Assembly (NCBI RefSeq): GCF_003171675.1 | Contig: NZ_QFZQ01000007.1 | Span: forward strand, 310,001 to 374,000 | DNA length: 64,000 nucleotides | From: Reichenbachiella versicolor | GTDB taxonomy: Bacteria > Bacteroidota > Bacteroidia > Cytophagales > Cyclobacteriaceae | Reading direction: 5' to 3' | Shown: one piece after another, positions 31,254 through 40,407 of the stretch | Position numbering within the stretch: the first letter of the stretch is position 1 | Layout of the letters: each line of letters opens with the position of its first letter | The notes under the pieces: generated by a model | Told to the model about the DNA's origin: nothing | Seen by the model: the letters and a program-made list of their open reading frames with translations, nothing else | Databases searched by the model: none | Made by a program: the position numbers and the translations under genes

Positions 31254-31568
31254 TTAGCTTTTCTTAAATGCCGCTTCCGCTGCCAACTTAATTTCAGCAG
31301 CGGCACTACTCAAGTGATCTTTTACTTCAGCCCACTTATCCTCGTTTTTTTCTTTGAAGTCATAATATTCATCCTCTAGGTCTTTTTTACGACTTTTCAG
31401 GACGGTAATTTTTTTATCAATATCATCTCTCACTTCATCCTTGGCAGTTTTTGCTTTCTCGATCAATTCATCAATCTTCCTACCCAAGTCTTTTAAAATA
31501 TCTTCGATTTGTCCTTTGTGTTGTTCGCTCATAGAGAAGGGATCTTTAGTTTTTTCTAATTTACTCAA
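31254..31568 (-). CDS. Small coiled-coil protein of unknown function
   Basis: The 104-residue protein is rich in Lys, Glu and Asp and predicted to be almost entirely helical, ending in an Ala-rich amphipathic helix (LSSAAAEIKLAAEAAFKK). It has no signal or motif. It resembles general stress or apolipoprotein-like helical proteins, but no family is recognised. It lies upstream of the ABC-F gene, whose promoter falls in the gap between them. Confidence 0.65.
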   Translation of the reverse strand: MSKLEKTKDPFSMSEQHKGQIEDILKDLGRKIDELIEKAKTAKDEVRDDIDKKITVLKSRKKDLEDEYYDFKEKNEDKWAEVKDHLSSAAAEIKLAAEAAFKKS

Positions 31569-31646
31569 ATAGATTGAATGATATGATGCTTTGAACTATG
31601 ACTTTATTACAGTTGAGAATAGATTAGCCGTCCGAAAAGAAAAATC

Positions 31647-32279
31647 ATGAATAGACCAATAATAATTGGACTTACTGGAGGAAGTGGATCAGGCAAGACG
31701 TTTATTTTACATCTGCTGAAGCAAGCTCTTGGAGAAGAAAAGGTGACAGTTTTGTCTCAAGACAATTACTATAAGCCTATTGAGGAACAAACTAAAGATG
31801 ATCAAGGAATCGAAAACTTTGACCTCCCCTCTGCAATCAATCACGATGCATTCGCTAATGACCTCAAAAAGCTCATCAAGGGAGAGCCTGTTATACTAGA
31901 AGAATATACATTCAATAACAAAGAGAGTAAACCTAATCACATACACATCTCATCAAAGCCAATCATTATAGTTGAAGGTTTGTTTGTATTCTATCATACC
32001 CAGATAAGTAAACAAATGGACATAACAGTCTATATAGACTGCCCTAAGAATGTGATGGTCGAACGTAGAATAAAACGTGATGCAGTAGAGCGTGGGTATG
32101 ATTTAAACGATGTCAAATACAGATTTGAGCATCATGTATGGCCTACTTATGAAAAATATGTGCTCCCAAGCAGAGAATCAGCAGATATCGTGATCGATAA
32201 TAGTGAAAATGACAACAAAATAGATTTCAGTTCATCTCTAGACAAACTGAAATCTCAATTAGAGTTGTTGGAAGTTTAG
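31647..32279 (+). CDS. udk: Uridine kinase
   Basis: The 210-residue P-loop kinase has Walker A GGSGSGKT at 11-18, an early SQDNYYKP motif, FDLPSAINHDAF, and the lid RRIKRDAVERGYD. It phosphorylates uridine and cytidine in pyrimidine salvage. Its stop codon overlaps that of the convergent menB gene by 3 bases. Confidence 0.94.
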   Translation: MNRPIIIGLTGGSGSGKTFILHLLKQALGEEKVTVLSQDNYYKPIEEQTKDDQGIENFDLPSAINHDAFANDLKKLIKGEPVILEEYTFNNKESKPNHIHISSKPIIIVEGLFVFYHTQISKQMDITVYIDCPKNVMVERRIKRDAVERGYDLNDVKYRFEHHVWPTYEKYVLPSRESADIVIDNSENDNKIDFSSSLDKLKSQLELLEV

Positions 32280-33112
32280 CAAGGTGCCCACTGATCGTCT
32301 CCAAAGTTTGGCTTTCTCTTTTCGAGAAAGGCATTACGACCTTCTTTAGCCTCATCCGTCATATATGCTAATCTGGTAGCTTCACCAGCGAAAACTTGCT
32401 GACCTACCATACCATCATCCGTCAAGTTCATAGCAAACTTTAGCATCTTTATAGAAGTAGGTGATTTTGCTAAGATTTCTTGTGCCCATTCATAGGCAGT
32501 ATCTTCCAGTTCAGCATGTGGAATTACGGCATTGACCATTCCCATTTCATAGGCTTCCTGAGCAGAATAGTTTCTTCCAAGAAAGAATATCTCACGAGCT
32601 TTCTTCTGACCTACCATTTTAGCCAAGTATGCCGATCCATACCCTCCATCGAATGAGGTAACATCCGCATCTGTCTGCTTGAAAATTGCATGCTCTTTGC
32701 TGGCCAATGTCAAGTCACAAACAACGTGCAAACTATGACCTCCTCCTACAGCCCATCCTGGAACCACGGCAATCACAACCTTGGGCATAAAACGTATCAA
32801 TCTCTGAACTTCTAGAATATTCAAACGATGTCTTCCGTCCTCTCCGACGTATCCTTTATGCCCACGAGCCTTCTGATCACCTCCACTACAGAATGAATAA
32901 ACACCATCTTTGGTAGATGGCCCTTCTGCGCTAAGTAAAACTACCCCAATAGAAGTGTCTTCGTATGCGTCATAAAAAGCATCGTACAGCTCAGAAGTTG
33001 TCTTTGGTCGAAATGCATTTCTAACGTTGGGCCTGTTAAATGCAATTCTTGCTACACCGTTAGACTTTTTATAAGTGATGTCTTCAAATTCTTTGACGGT
33101 TTCCCAATTCAT
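32276..33112 (-). CDS. menB: 1,4-dihydroxy-2-naphthoyl-CoA synthase
   Basis: This 278-residue crotonase-fold enzyme of menaquinone synthesis closes the second ring. MenB features include ITYKKSNGVARIAFNRPNVRNAFRP, the oxyanion region FCSGGDQKARGHKGYV, QRLIRFMPKVVIAVVPGWAVGGGHSLHVVCDLTLAS and TDADVTSFDGGYGSAYLA. No other men genes are adjacent. Confidence 0.96.
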   Translation of the reverse strand: MNWETVKEFEDITYKKSNGVARIAFNRPNVRNAFRPKTTSELYDAFYDAYEDTSIGVVLLSAEGPSTKDGVYSFCSGGDQKARGHKGYVGEDGRHRLNILEVQRLIRFMPKVVIAVVPGWAVGGGHSLHVVCDLTLASKEHAIFKQTDADVTSFDGGYGSAYLAKMVGQKKAREIFFLGRNYSAQEAYEMGMVNAVIPHAELEDTAYEWAQEILAKSPTSIKMLKFAMNLTDDGMVGQQVFAGEATRLAYMTDEAKEGRNAFLEKRKPNFGDDQWAPC

Positions 33113-33130
33113 ATGTAAAGTTTTTTAAGG

Positions 33131-33226
33131 TTTAATCTCAGAGCGAATGCCTGCTTAACCCTCCAGCTTAAATAAAATTCCGAAGACTCCTCGTGCCTCA
33201 GAGACCGAGAGCTTCATTCGCAAATG
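33131..33226 (+). repeat. Dispersed repeat copy 1
   Basis: The copy begins TTTAATCTCAGAGCGA and contains TTAAATAAAATTCCGAAGA at 33168-33186, identical over 19 bp to copy 2. It ends CTTCATTCGCAAA. It lies upstream of menB. A GAAG...CTTC inverted pair near the 3' end is conserved in both full copies. Confidence 0.65.
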
Positions 33227-33273
33227 TATAAGGAATGGTGGAATAGAAGTGAAAGTATATTACAGCTAAGAAA

Positions 33274-33365
33274 TTAATTTTGATTTGCCTAAAAATGACT
33301 CGCCCCGCTGGTACCAACAGCGGGGCGAGCTCACTAACCTAACCTTAACTTAATTTTGACTTGCC
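33274..33365. other. GC-rich hairpin flanked by 16-bp direct repeats
   Basis: The direct repeats TTAATTTTGATTTGCC (33274-33289) and TTAATTTTGACTTGCC (33350-33365) flank a perfect 12-bp GC-rich stem (CTCGCCCCGCTG at 33299-33310 with its complement at 33318-33329, 7-nt loop). Each direct repeat contains a TAATTTTG box resembling a -7 element. On the minus strand the stem is followed by a T5 run. It may be a small RNA, an attenuator or an insertion remnant. Confidence 0.5.
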
Positions 33366-33507
33366 CGATTGGCTCGTCAAGAATTGTACTAACTAAAACA
33401 TTATTACTAATTGATTGTATTAACTGAATGTTAAGCGAAAAGTTGCCATATCCGACAAAAAGTTTTTTGATAGTCAAAACATTAGTCAAAATCGTCGTGA
33501 ATTGACA

Positions 33508-33515
33508 TAGTTTTG
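33508..33515 (+). promoter_or_regulatory. Putative -7 box for mfd
   Basis: TAGTTTTG matches TAnnTTTG and lies 22 bp before the GTG start of mfd. No -33 TTG is present at the usual spacing. Confidence 0.4.
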
Positions 33516-33537
33516 CCGCAAATAGTGCAGAAAGGAA

Positions 33538-36500
33538 GTGAACACCAAAGAATTACTATCGATCTATAAGGCTGAAGCGGAAATTAAAAGCCTAGCAGAA
33601 CTCATTAAACCTAATGAGCATACGAACTTGAGAATAAAAGGATTATTGGGTAGTCTAGATGCTATCGTGGCAGCCTCAATCTATCAGCTCAATCATCAAA
33701 ATCATATCTTTATTCTTCATGAGAAAGAAGAGGCGGCATATTTTCATAATGATCTACAAAACCTTGTAGGTGATAAAGAAGTCTTATTGTTCCCTTCATC
33801 CTACAAGCGCCCCTATCAGTTTGAAGAGACTGAAAATGCCAACATTCTGATGCGGGCTGAGATTCTTAACCGAATCAACAATAAGTCTTCTAATGGAGAA
33901 CTCATTGTGACATATCCAGAAGCACTTACGGAGAAGGTGATCAACAAAAAGTCACTTGTCAAAAATACGTTCACAGCGAAAGTGGGCGAAAGTGTAGATA
34001 CAGCCTTTCTTACTGACCTTTTGCATGAATATGATTTCGTTCAAGACGATTTCGTATATGAACCAGGTCAATTTGCCATTCGTGGTGGCATCGTCGATGT
34101 ATATTCTTATGCTGGAGAACTACCTTACAGGCTTGAGTTATTTGGAGACGAAATAGAAAGTATCAGAACTTTCGATCCTGACACACAATTGTCGAAGGAT
34201 TCTCTGAAAGTAGTTCATATCATCCCTAATGTCCAGACAAAACTACTAGAGGAAGAACGCCAATCATTCATGGATTATATTCCCAATAATTCAAAAGTTT
34301 GGGTGAAAGACCTTCAAAACACGCTAGATATAATTGACAAATCCTTCGAACAAGCCAATGCAAGTTTCGATGAAATAATGGAAGCTAGTGGTGACTCAAA
34401 TATCTCCATGAAGCCTGAACAACTGTTTGAGACTTCTAAAACCTTTACTAACTCGATTGAGGCTTATGTTAAAATAGAATTTGGAAATCGGTTCTACACC
34501 AAAGGTGGGACTGAGATCCCATTCGATACTGCTGCCCAACCTTCTTTCAATAAGAATTTTGAGCTAATAGCTGAGGATTTAGAAAAACATCAAGAGCAGG
34601 GTTTTACTACCGTTGTTGCTTCTGAATCAGAAAAGCCTATTGGTCAATTAACGTCTATTTTTGAAGAAGTTAATCCTTTTATCAAGTTTGGTAGCTTGAT
34701 AGCTGGACTCAGAGAAGGGTTTATTGATAAGAAGACTCGAATGCTATGCTACACTGATCATCAGCTCTTTGAAAGGTTTCACAGATACAAAATCCGACGT
34801 AAACATTCAAAATCAAAAGCACTTACTCTTAAAGAGCTTCGATCACTGAACCCAGGAGATTTTGTCACCCATATAGATCATGGTATTGGAAGATTTGCAG
34901 GTCTTGACACCATCGATGTCAATGGTAATCAACAAGAAGCTATCAGGCTGATCTATCGAGATGATGACTTGCTATACGTAAGTATTCATTCCTTGCATAA
35001 AATATCTAAATATAGTGGCAAAGAATCCATTCCGCCACAAGTGAGCAAGCTTGGTTCTCCAGAATGGGAAAACAAGAAGAAAAAAGTAAAGAGTAAAGTC
35101 AAGGACATTGCCAAGGAGTTGATTGCTTTATATGCGAAAAGAAAAGCAGCTCCTGGATTTGCTTTTGGAGAAGATAGTTACCTTCAAGCGGAGCTAGAGA
35201 CATCCTTCATGTATGAAGATACACCTGATCAAGGTAAGGCATCTGAGGACGTCAAAATAGACATGCAAAAGGCTCACCCAATGGATCGATTGGTTTGTGG
35301 TGATGTAGGATTTGGTAAAACAGAAGTGGCTATGCGTGCAGCTTTCAAAGCTGCTGACAATGGCAAACAGGTAGCAGTATTAGTACCTACGACCATCTTA
35401 GCAATGCAGCACTATAAATCCTTCAAAGACAGAATGTCTAATCTTCCTATAAGGGTGGAGTACATCAATCGATTTAGAACTACCAAGGATATTAAAAGTG
35501 TACTTGCCGACGTCAAAGAAGGTAAGGTAGACATCTTAGTAGGAACTCATAGAATTGTCAATAAAGATGTTCAATTCAAAGACCTTGGTTTATTAGTAAT
35601 CGATGAAGAGCAAAAGTTTGGTGTAAAAATCAAGGATAAGCTGAAAGAAATAAAAGTGAACGTGGATACTCTTACACTGACAGCGACTCCGATTCCTAGA
35701 ACATTACACTTCTCTCTGATGGGAGCAAGAGATTTAAGTATAATATCTACTCCTCCTCCGAACAGACAACCTGTCACGACTGAACTTCATGTATTTAGTG
35801 AAGAGTTTACAAGAGACGCTATCAGCTTTGAACTGCGTAGAGGTGGACAGGTTTTCTTTGTACACAACCGTGTTAATGACATTGATAGTATAGCCAATAT
35901 CATTCATAGACTTGTGCCTGATTCAAGAGTCGGTGTCGCACATGGACAAATGGATGGTCAACAGCTTGAAAAGACAATGCTTAAGTTCATCGAAGGTGAA
36001 TACGATGTATTGGTATCTACCAATATCATAGAGTCTGGCCTAGATATTCCAAATGCGAATACGATTATCATCAACAATGCGCAGAACTTCGGATTATCAG
36101 ACCTCCATCAGATGAGAGGGCGTGTAGGACGATCTAATAAAAAGGCATTCTGTTACTTGATCACTCCTCCTACCTCTCACTTATCGTCAGACTCGCGCAA
36201 AAGACTGAGTGCTCTTGAAGAGTTTTCGGATCTAGGAGACGGGTTCAAGGTAGCGATGAGAGATCTTGACATACGAGGAGCTGGAAACCTTCTAGGTGGC
36301 GAGCAAAGTGGGTTTATTTCAGACATTGGATTTGATATGTATCATAAAATACTCGATGAAGCTGTCCAAGACTTAAAAGGAAACGAATTCAAAGAATTAT
36401 TTGCAGATGAAGAAGATACTTTACCTAAAGCATTTGTAAATGACTGTGTGATCGAGACCGACCTTGAAATATTGATTCCTGAAGACTATGTCAAAAACAT

Positions 36501-36897
36501 CACTGAAAGACTCGCTCTATATACTCAAATTGATGAAATCAAGAATGAAGGAGAATTGAAGATGTTCATGATATCTGTAGAGGATCGATTTGGTAAACTC
36601 CCACAACCAGTTGTTGACTTATTCAAAACAGTTAGGCTCCGTTGGGTGGCAATAGAACTTGGCTTTGAACGTTTAATAATGAAAAATAATAGGATGAGGT
36701 GTTATTTCCCTCCTCAAACAAATGACTCTTACTATACTTCTCCGGTATTTGGCCAACTAATGACGTACGTACAGGGTCACCCTAAGTCATACCAGCTCAA
36801 AGAGATGAAAAACAAGCTAATGCTTATAATTGCTGATGTAGAGGGAATCGAGATGGGAACTACTCAACTTTCCAATATCAAGGAATCATTTAAATGA
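33538..36897 (+). CDS. mfd: Transcription-repair coupling factor
   Basis: This 1119-residue Mfd starts at GTG. Domains in order: UvrB-like N-terminal modules (about 1-330), the RNA polymerase interaction (CarD-like) domain around 435-510 (NPGDFVTHIDHGIGRFAGL), and the RecG-like helicase with Walker A GDVGFGKTE (about 588) and a DEEQ box at about 688. The second helicase lobe has QMRGRVGRSNKKAFCYL, and a C-terminal TRCF domain follows. It removes RNA polymerase stalled at lesions and recruits UvrA. The next gene starts inside its stop codon. Confidence 0.97.
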   Translation: MNTKELLSIYKAEAEIKSLAELIKPNEHTNLRIKGLLGSLDAIVAASIYQLNHQNHIFILHEKEEAAYFHNDLQNLVGDKEVLLFPSSYKRPYQFEETENANILMRAEILNRINNKSSNGELIVTYPEALTEKVINKKSLVKNTFTAKVGESVDTAFLTDLLHEYDFVQDDFVYEPGQFAIRGGIVDVYSYAGELPYRLELFGDEIESIRTFDPDTQLSKDSLKVVHIIPNVQTKLLEEERQSFMDYIPNNSKVWVKDLQNTLDIIDKSFEQANASFDEIMEASGDSNISMKPEQLFETSKTFTNSIEAYVKIEFGNRFYTKGGTEIPFDTAAQPSFNKNFELIAEDLEKHQEQGFTTVVASESEKPIGQLTSIFEEVNPFIKFGSLIAGLREGFIDKKTRMLCYTDHQLFERFHRYKIRRKHSKSKALTLKELRSLNPGDFVTHIDHGIGRFAGLDTIDVNGNQQEAIRLIYRDDDLLYVSIHSLHKISKYSGKESIPPQVSKLGSPEWENKKKKVKSKVKDIAKELIALYAKRKAAPGFAFGEDSYLQAELETSFMYEDTPDQGKASEDVKIDMQKAHPMDRLVCGDVGFGKTEVAMRAAFKAADNGKQVAVLVPTTILAMQHYKSFKDRMSNLPIRVEYINRFRTTKDIKSVLADVKEGKVDILVGTHRIVNKDVQFKDLGLLVIDEEQKFGVKIKDKLKEIKVNVDTLTLTATPIPRTLHFSLMGARDLSIISTPPPNRQPVTTELHVFSEEFTRDAISFELRRGGQVFFVHNRVNDIDSIANIIHRLVPDSRVGVAHGQMDGQQLEKTMLKFIEGEYDVLVSTNIIESGLDIPNANTIIINNAQNFGLSDLHQMRGRVGRSNKKAFCYLITPPTSHLSSDSRKRLSALEEFSDLGDGFKVAMRDLDIRGAGNLLGGEQSGFISDIGFDMYHKILDEAVQDLKGNEFKELFADEEDTLPKAFVNDCVIETDLEILIPEDYVKNITERLALYTQIDEIKNEGELKMFMISVEDRFGKLPQPVVDLFKTVRLRWVAIELGFERLIMKNNRMRCYFPPQTNDSYYTSPVFGQLMTYVQGHPKSYQLKEMKNKLMLIIADVEGIEMGTTQLSNIKESFK

Positions 36898-37304
36898 CAG
36901 ATTTGTTATTCATATATGGATCACTACTACAAGACAATGAGAACGAATATGCTCTTTATTTAAAGGAACGATCTGAATTAGTAGGTCCAGCCACCATTTT
37001 GGGTAAGCTATATGAGATCTCTTGGTATCCTGGGGTAATCCCAACGGACGATACTAAGAACGTAGTTCATGGTCAAGTGGTAAGACTCACAGGAGATATG
37101 ACGACTACTCTTGAGAAGTTAGATGAGTACGAAGGATATTATGAAGACAATCTTGATGCCTCTGAATTCGTTCGTAAAAGAGTTAGAGTATCTTTGAATT
37201 CACAAACGACCGAATCGTGGGTGTATTTTTTCAACCAGCCGACTATTGGTATGTATCAAATAGAGTCGGGGGATTATTTAAGTTACATTGAAAATAAAAA
37301 GTAG
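36894..37304 (+). CDS. Gamma-glutamylcyclotransferase-like protein
   Basis: The 136-residue protein has the GGCT/AIG2-like fold signature FIYGSLLQ at the N-terminus, then GKLYEISWYPGVI and LDEYEGYYE with the Glu region expected for catalysis. The ATG overlaps the mfd stop (ATGA), indicating coupling. The physiological substrate is unknown; family members act on gamma-glutamyl amines or glutathione products. Confidence 0.87.
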   Translation: MTDLLFIYGSLLQDNENEYALYLKERSELVGPATILGKLYEISWYPGVIPTDDTKNVVHGQVVRLTGDMTTTLEKLDEYEGYYEDNLDASEFVRKRVRVSLNSQTTESWVYFFNQPTIGMYQIESGDYLSYIENKK

Positions 37305-37305
37305 T

Positions 37306-38706
37306 ATGAAGTATCTGATAAAAAACCTACTAGGCCTTTTGGTTCTAGTAACTCTATTCACATCATGTAGTGAAGATGAAAGTTTGACTGCTGAAGAAAT
37401 TGCAGCACAAGAGCAACTAGAAGCTGAACAAAAGCAAAAAGATCTTAATGAAGACATAAACGAATGGATCTACGATGTGATGGATGAAGTGTATTACTGG
37501 ACAGATAACCTTCCATCTTACAAGGCTTCAACAAGTGACCCTGAAGAATATTTTGAAACGTTGATCGATTCAGAAGATAGATTTTCATATATCGCTCCCA
37601 ACTATGATGAATTAATTAATGGTCTAAATGGAGTCACAAAGGAGGGTGGATATGAATTCATTCTTAGTAGAACCAGCTCGACCAGCGAACAGGTAGTTGG
37701 AATTATCACTTACATCAAACCAAATTCTCCAGCAGAAACTTCCGCTCTCAAACGAGGGGATGTTTTCATTGAGATTAACGATAAGGAAATGAATTTGGAT
37801 AATTATTCCGAATTGCTTGGTGAGACATCTGAAGCTCATACTTTGACCGTATCTAGATGGAACGGAAGTCAATATGCTGTACGAGGGACGTTTTCTGTAA
37901 GTACTGTAGAATACGCCGAAAACCCTATTTTCATGAACAAAGTGATCACTGATGGTGATCATAAAATTGGTTATTTGGTATATAACTTCTTTTCAAACGG
38001 AGGACAGGGTGACAACTATGATGATCAGGTAGATGCTGTATTTGGAGAATTTAATAGTGAAGGCATTACCGATCTAGTTTTAGATTTAAGATACAATAGT
38101 GGTGGATCTATTTCTTCTGCTACCAATTTAGCTAGTTTGATTGCCCCAGGTGTGACTGACAAAAGTGTATTTTATCACAATCAATTCAACGATCTATTAG
38201 AAGCATTCTTTAAACAAGAAAATGAAGAGACAAGAGGCTTTTTCACAGTCGAGGCTAACAATATTGGAATTGAAAGACTCTATATTATTACAGGTAGGAG
38301 AACAGCCTCTGCCAGTGAACTAATGATCAATGGTTTACTTCCATATATGGATATAACTTTAATAGGAGAAACGACAGTTGGGAAAAACGTAGGTTCAATC
38401 CCGATAGAGGATACTGAGAATGATGAAAATGACTACGGACTTTTGCCTATCGTGCTGAAGATTGCAAATTCTAATGGAAACTCAGACTATGCTGATGGTT
38501 TTACTCCTAAGTCTGAAAATATCCTTAAAGAGTTTTCTGACTTCGATTACTTAGTAAAATTAGGTGACGAATCTGAGCCTCTTCTGTCTAGAGCTATCCA
38601 ACTAATCACTGGAAATGCGACATCAACAAGAAGACTTGATGCTGGCAGGGATATCGAAGTCCTTCCGTACTTCGCTCCACATGAAGGGCACTTGATTGTT
38701 GACTAA
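37306..38706 (+). CDS. S41-family peptidase lipoprotein with PDZ domain
   Basis: I choose the start at 37306 (466 aa), one base after the previous stop codon, giving a lipobox LFTS-C at about 22. An acidic Glu/Gln-rich linker is followed by an S41 N-terminal helical part, a PDZ domain (about 100-195) and the protease core (VLDLRYNSGGSIS; then RTASASELMINGL with Ser nucleophile; GETTVGKNVGS with Lys). It is an envelope Ser/Lys protease of the carboxy-terminal processing type. Confidence 0.9.
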   Translation: MKYLIKNLLGLLVLVTLFTSCSEDESLTAEEIAAQEQLEAEQKQKDLNEDINEWIYDVMDEVYYWTDNLPSYKASTSDPEEYFETLIDSEDRFSYIAPNYDELINGLNGVTKEGGYEFILSRTSSTSEQVVGIITYIKPNSPAETSALKRGDVFIEINDKEMNLDNYSELLGETSEAHTLTVSRWNGSQYAVRGTFSVSTVEYAENPIFMNKVITDGDHKIGYLVYNFFSNGGQGDNYDDQVDAVFGEFNSEGITDLVLDLRYNSGGSISSATNLASLIAPGVTDKSVFYHNQFNDLLEAFFKQENEETRGFFTVEANNIGIERLYIITGRRTASASELMINGLLPYMDITLIGETTVGKNVGSIPIEDTENDENDYGLLPIVLKIANSNGNSDYADGFTPKSENILKEFSDFDYLVKLGDESEPLLSRAIQLITGNATSTRRLDAGRDIEVLPYFAPHEGHLIVD

Positions 38707-38722
38707 GATCTTTTTACTATAA

Positions 38723-38764
38723 GTTATTACTCCTTTTTATTGAATAAAATGAAGGAGTAATAAC
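38723..38764. terminator. Stem-loop spanning the 3' end of the CAP-domain gene
   Basis: GTTATTACTCCTT at 38723-38735 pairs with its complement at 38752-38764. It overlaps the last codons of the minus-strand gene and lies 17 bp past the S41 peptidase stop codon. It could terminate both convergent genes, though the T-runs are short. Confidence 0.4.
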
Positions 38765-39197
38765 TCTCTCCCTCCTCATTCTGATATATACCTGTACCTC
38801 CGTGGGTAAACTGCCCCAATAGAATATTCTTTTGGCGAATGTTGGTAGTCCATGCGGTAGTGACTTCGGAAATCACAAATGCTCCCTTTTGATGAATATC
38901 CTCCACTTCACCAGTCCCTAGCTCCTGATTGATTCTGATGACTAACTCGTCATAACCTGCAGCACGAAATCCAGAATATCTAATTTGCCCGAGCGCCATT
39001 TCCTGACTTTGAATTCTTGCTTCTATAGAGAGATACCTTTCTGACTTCAAAGGCTCCAAGCTGTTTTGACTGCGGAAGTTATTTATGGCAGTGAATAGCT
39101 CCTCTTCCTTAGCTGACTGATCTCCTAGGTCTTCAGTGTCGCAACCAATGAGCAAAATACAAACAACGATGAACGAATAAAAAAATGAAAATTTCAA
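38727..39197 (-). CDS. CAP/SCP-like domain lipoprotein
   Basis: The 156-residue precursor has a lipobox LLIG-C at about 19. The mature part follows the CAP pattern: LFTAINNFRSQNSLEPL, RYLSIEARIQSQEMA, a central TTAWTTNIRQKNILLGQFTHGGTGIY and a terminal YYSFILFN. The usual HxS and GENI residues are altered, so metal binding is doubtful. These proteins are extracellular or periplasmic with mostly unknown roles. Confidence 0.75.
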   Translation of the reverse strand: MKFSFFYSFIVVCILLIGCDTEDLGDQSAKEEELFTAINNFRSQNSLEPLKSERYLSIEARIQSQEMALGQIRYSGFRAAGYDELVIRINQELGTGEVEDIHQKGAFVISEVTTAWTTNIRQKNILLGQFTHGGTGIYQNEEGESYYSFILFNKKE

Positions 39198-39392
39198 AAC
39201 TTGTGATTTGATAAACTCTATTCTTGTAGATGCAAATATTTTCTATTTACTTCAGTTATTATATTGAACAGAAAAATTCTTTGTTTAGATATAGAGGTTT
39301 TAGTTTTTCTTATCCGCCTTATTTGATAATTAGTATATAAAAGGTCTCAGCCATTAAACACGCATTTAAATAAGAGTATAAAATACAAACAC

Positions 39393-40325
39393 ATGAAAAA
39401 GTACTTCACACTATTAATCCTACCTTTTTTATTAGCATCATGTGATGTACTTGAAGACATCATCAATGAATCGTCCAATGGTCTTTCTGACGAAGAAATC
39501 ATTCTAGGACTCAAAGAAGCCCTTGAAGTAGGTACCGATAATTCTGTAGTCTCAGCTTCCGCAGTCAATGGATATTATAAGAATGAAATCATCAAAATTT
39601 TACTTCCTACAGAAGTGAAAAAACTGCAAAATACAATTGAAACGGGCTCTCTTAAGCTATCAGATGTAGATGAACTTTCAGGGGTAAGTAAATTCATTGG
39701 AGATGTATCTATTCCATACAGTGCGATCTGGGATACATACCTTACTGCCAATAGTGTGGAAGGCGAACCATTCGAAGATCTGATACAAGCAATGAACAGA
39801 GGTGCTGAATCTGCTGCTACTAAAGCAAAGCCAATCTTCGTAAATGCTATCGTAAACATGTCCATAGTGGATGGCTTGAATATTCTTCAAGGAGACTCTA
39901 CGGCTGCGACGGCTTACTTTCAAGACAATACCAGTACAGCGTTAGTTTCAGCTTTTCAACCAGATGTACGATCAGCACTAGAACAAACGCAAGCACTAGG
40001 TATATATGAAGATGTAGAGGGTGTTGTGAATTTCATGATCGATGAGGATTTTCTTATAGATCAACTGAACATAGATAGTTTTTTTGAAACACAGGCATTT
40101 AAACTTGCCTATTCCGCTGCGGGAATAGAACCCATTTCAATCAGCAACTACATAGGTGTCACTCTTCCTGAGTCGATAGACGGTTATGCTACTGAGAAAG
40201 CAGTTGGAGGACTTTTTCATCTAGTAGGTGAGGAAGAAAAGAAAATAAGAAAAAACCCATTCGCATGGGCAAGCGATATTATTGAGAAGGTGTTCTCAAG
40301 TGTTGAGGCTAATTGGGGAGCTTAG
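39393..40325 (+). CDS. DUF4197 family lipoprotein
   Basis: The 310-residue protein has a lipobox LLAS-C and the DUF4197 pattern: LSDEEIILGLKEALEVGTDNSV, NGYYKNEIIKILLP, NILQGDSTAATAYF and a C-terminal ATEKAVGGLFHLVGEEEKKIRKNP. The function of the family is unknown. It is monocistronic, ending at a strong terminator. Confidence 0.9.
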   Translation: MKKYFTLLILPFLLASCDVLEDIINESSNGLSDEEIILGLKEALEVGTDNSVVSASAVNGYYKNEIIKILLPTEVKKLQNTIETGSLKLSDVDELSGVSKFIGDVSIPYSAIWDTYLTANSVEGEPFEDLIQAMNRGAESAATKAKPIFVNAIVNMSIVDGLNILQGDSTAATAYFQDNTSTALVSAFQPDVRSALEQTQALGIYEDVEGVVNFMIDEDFLIDQLNIDSFFETQAFKLAYSAAGIEPISISNYIGVTLPESIDGYATEKAVGGLFHLVGEEEKKIRKNPFAWASDIIEKVFSSVEANWGA

Positions 40326-40348
40326 ATATTGCTCACTTTACTTCATAA

Positions 40349-40380
40349 AAAAGGCGAATCTCGATCGAGATTCGCCTTTT
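40349..40380. terminator. Bidirectional intrinsic terminator
   Basis: This is a perfect 16-bp inverted repeat (AAAAGGCGAATCTCGA and its complement) between convergent genes, with T-runs on both strands. Confidence 0.9.
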
Positions 40381-40407
40381 TAGTATATAGTAGCCTAAGT
40401 AATTTGA

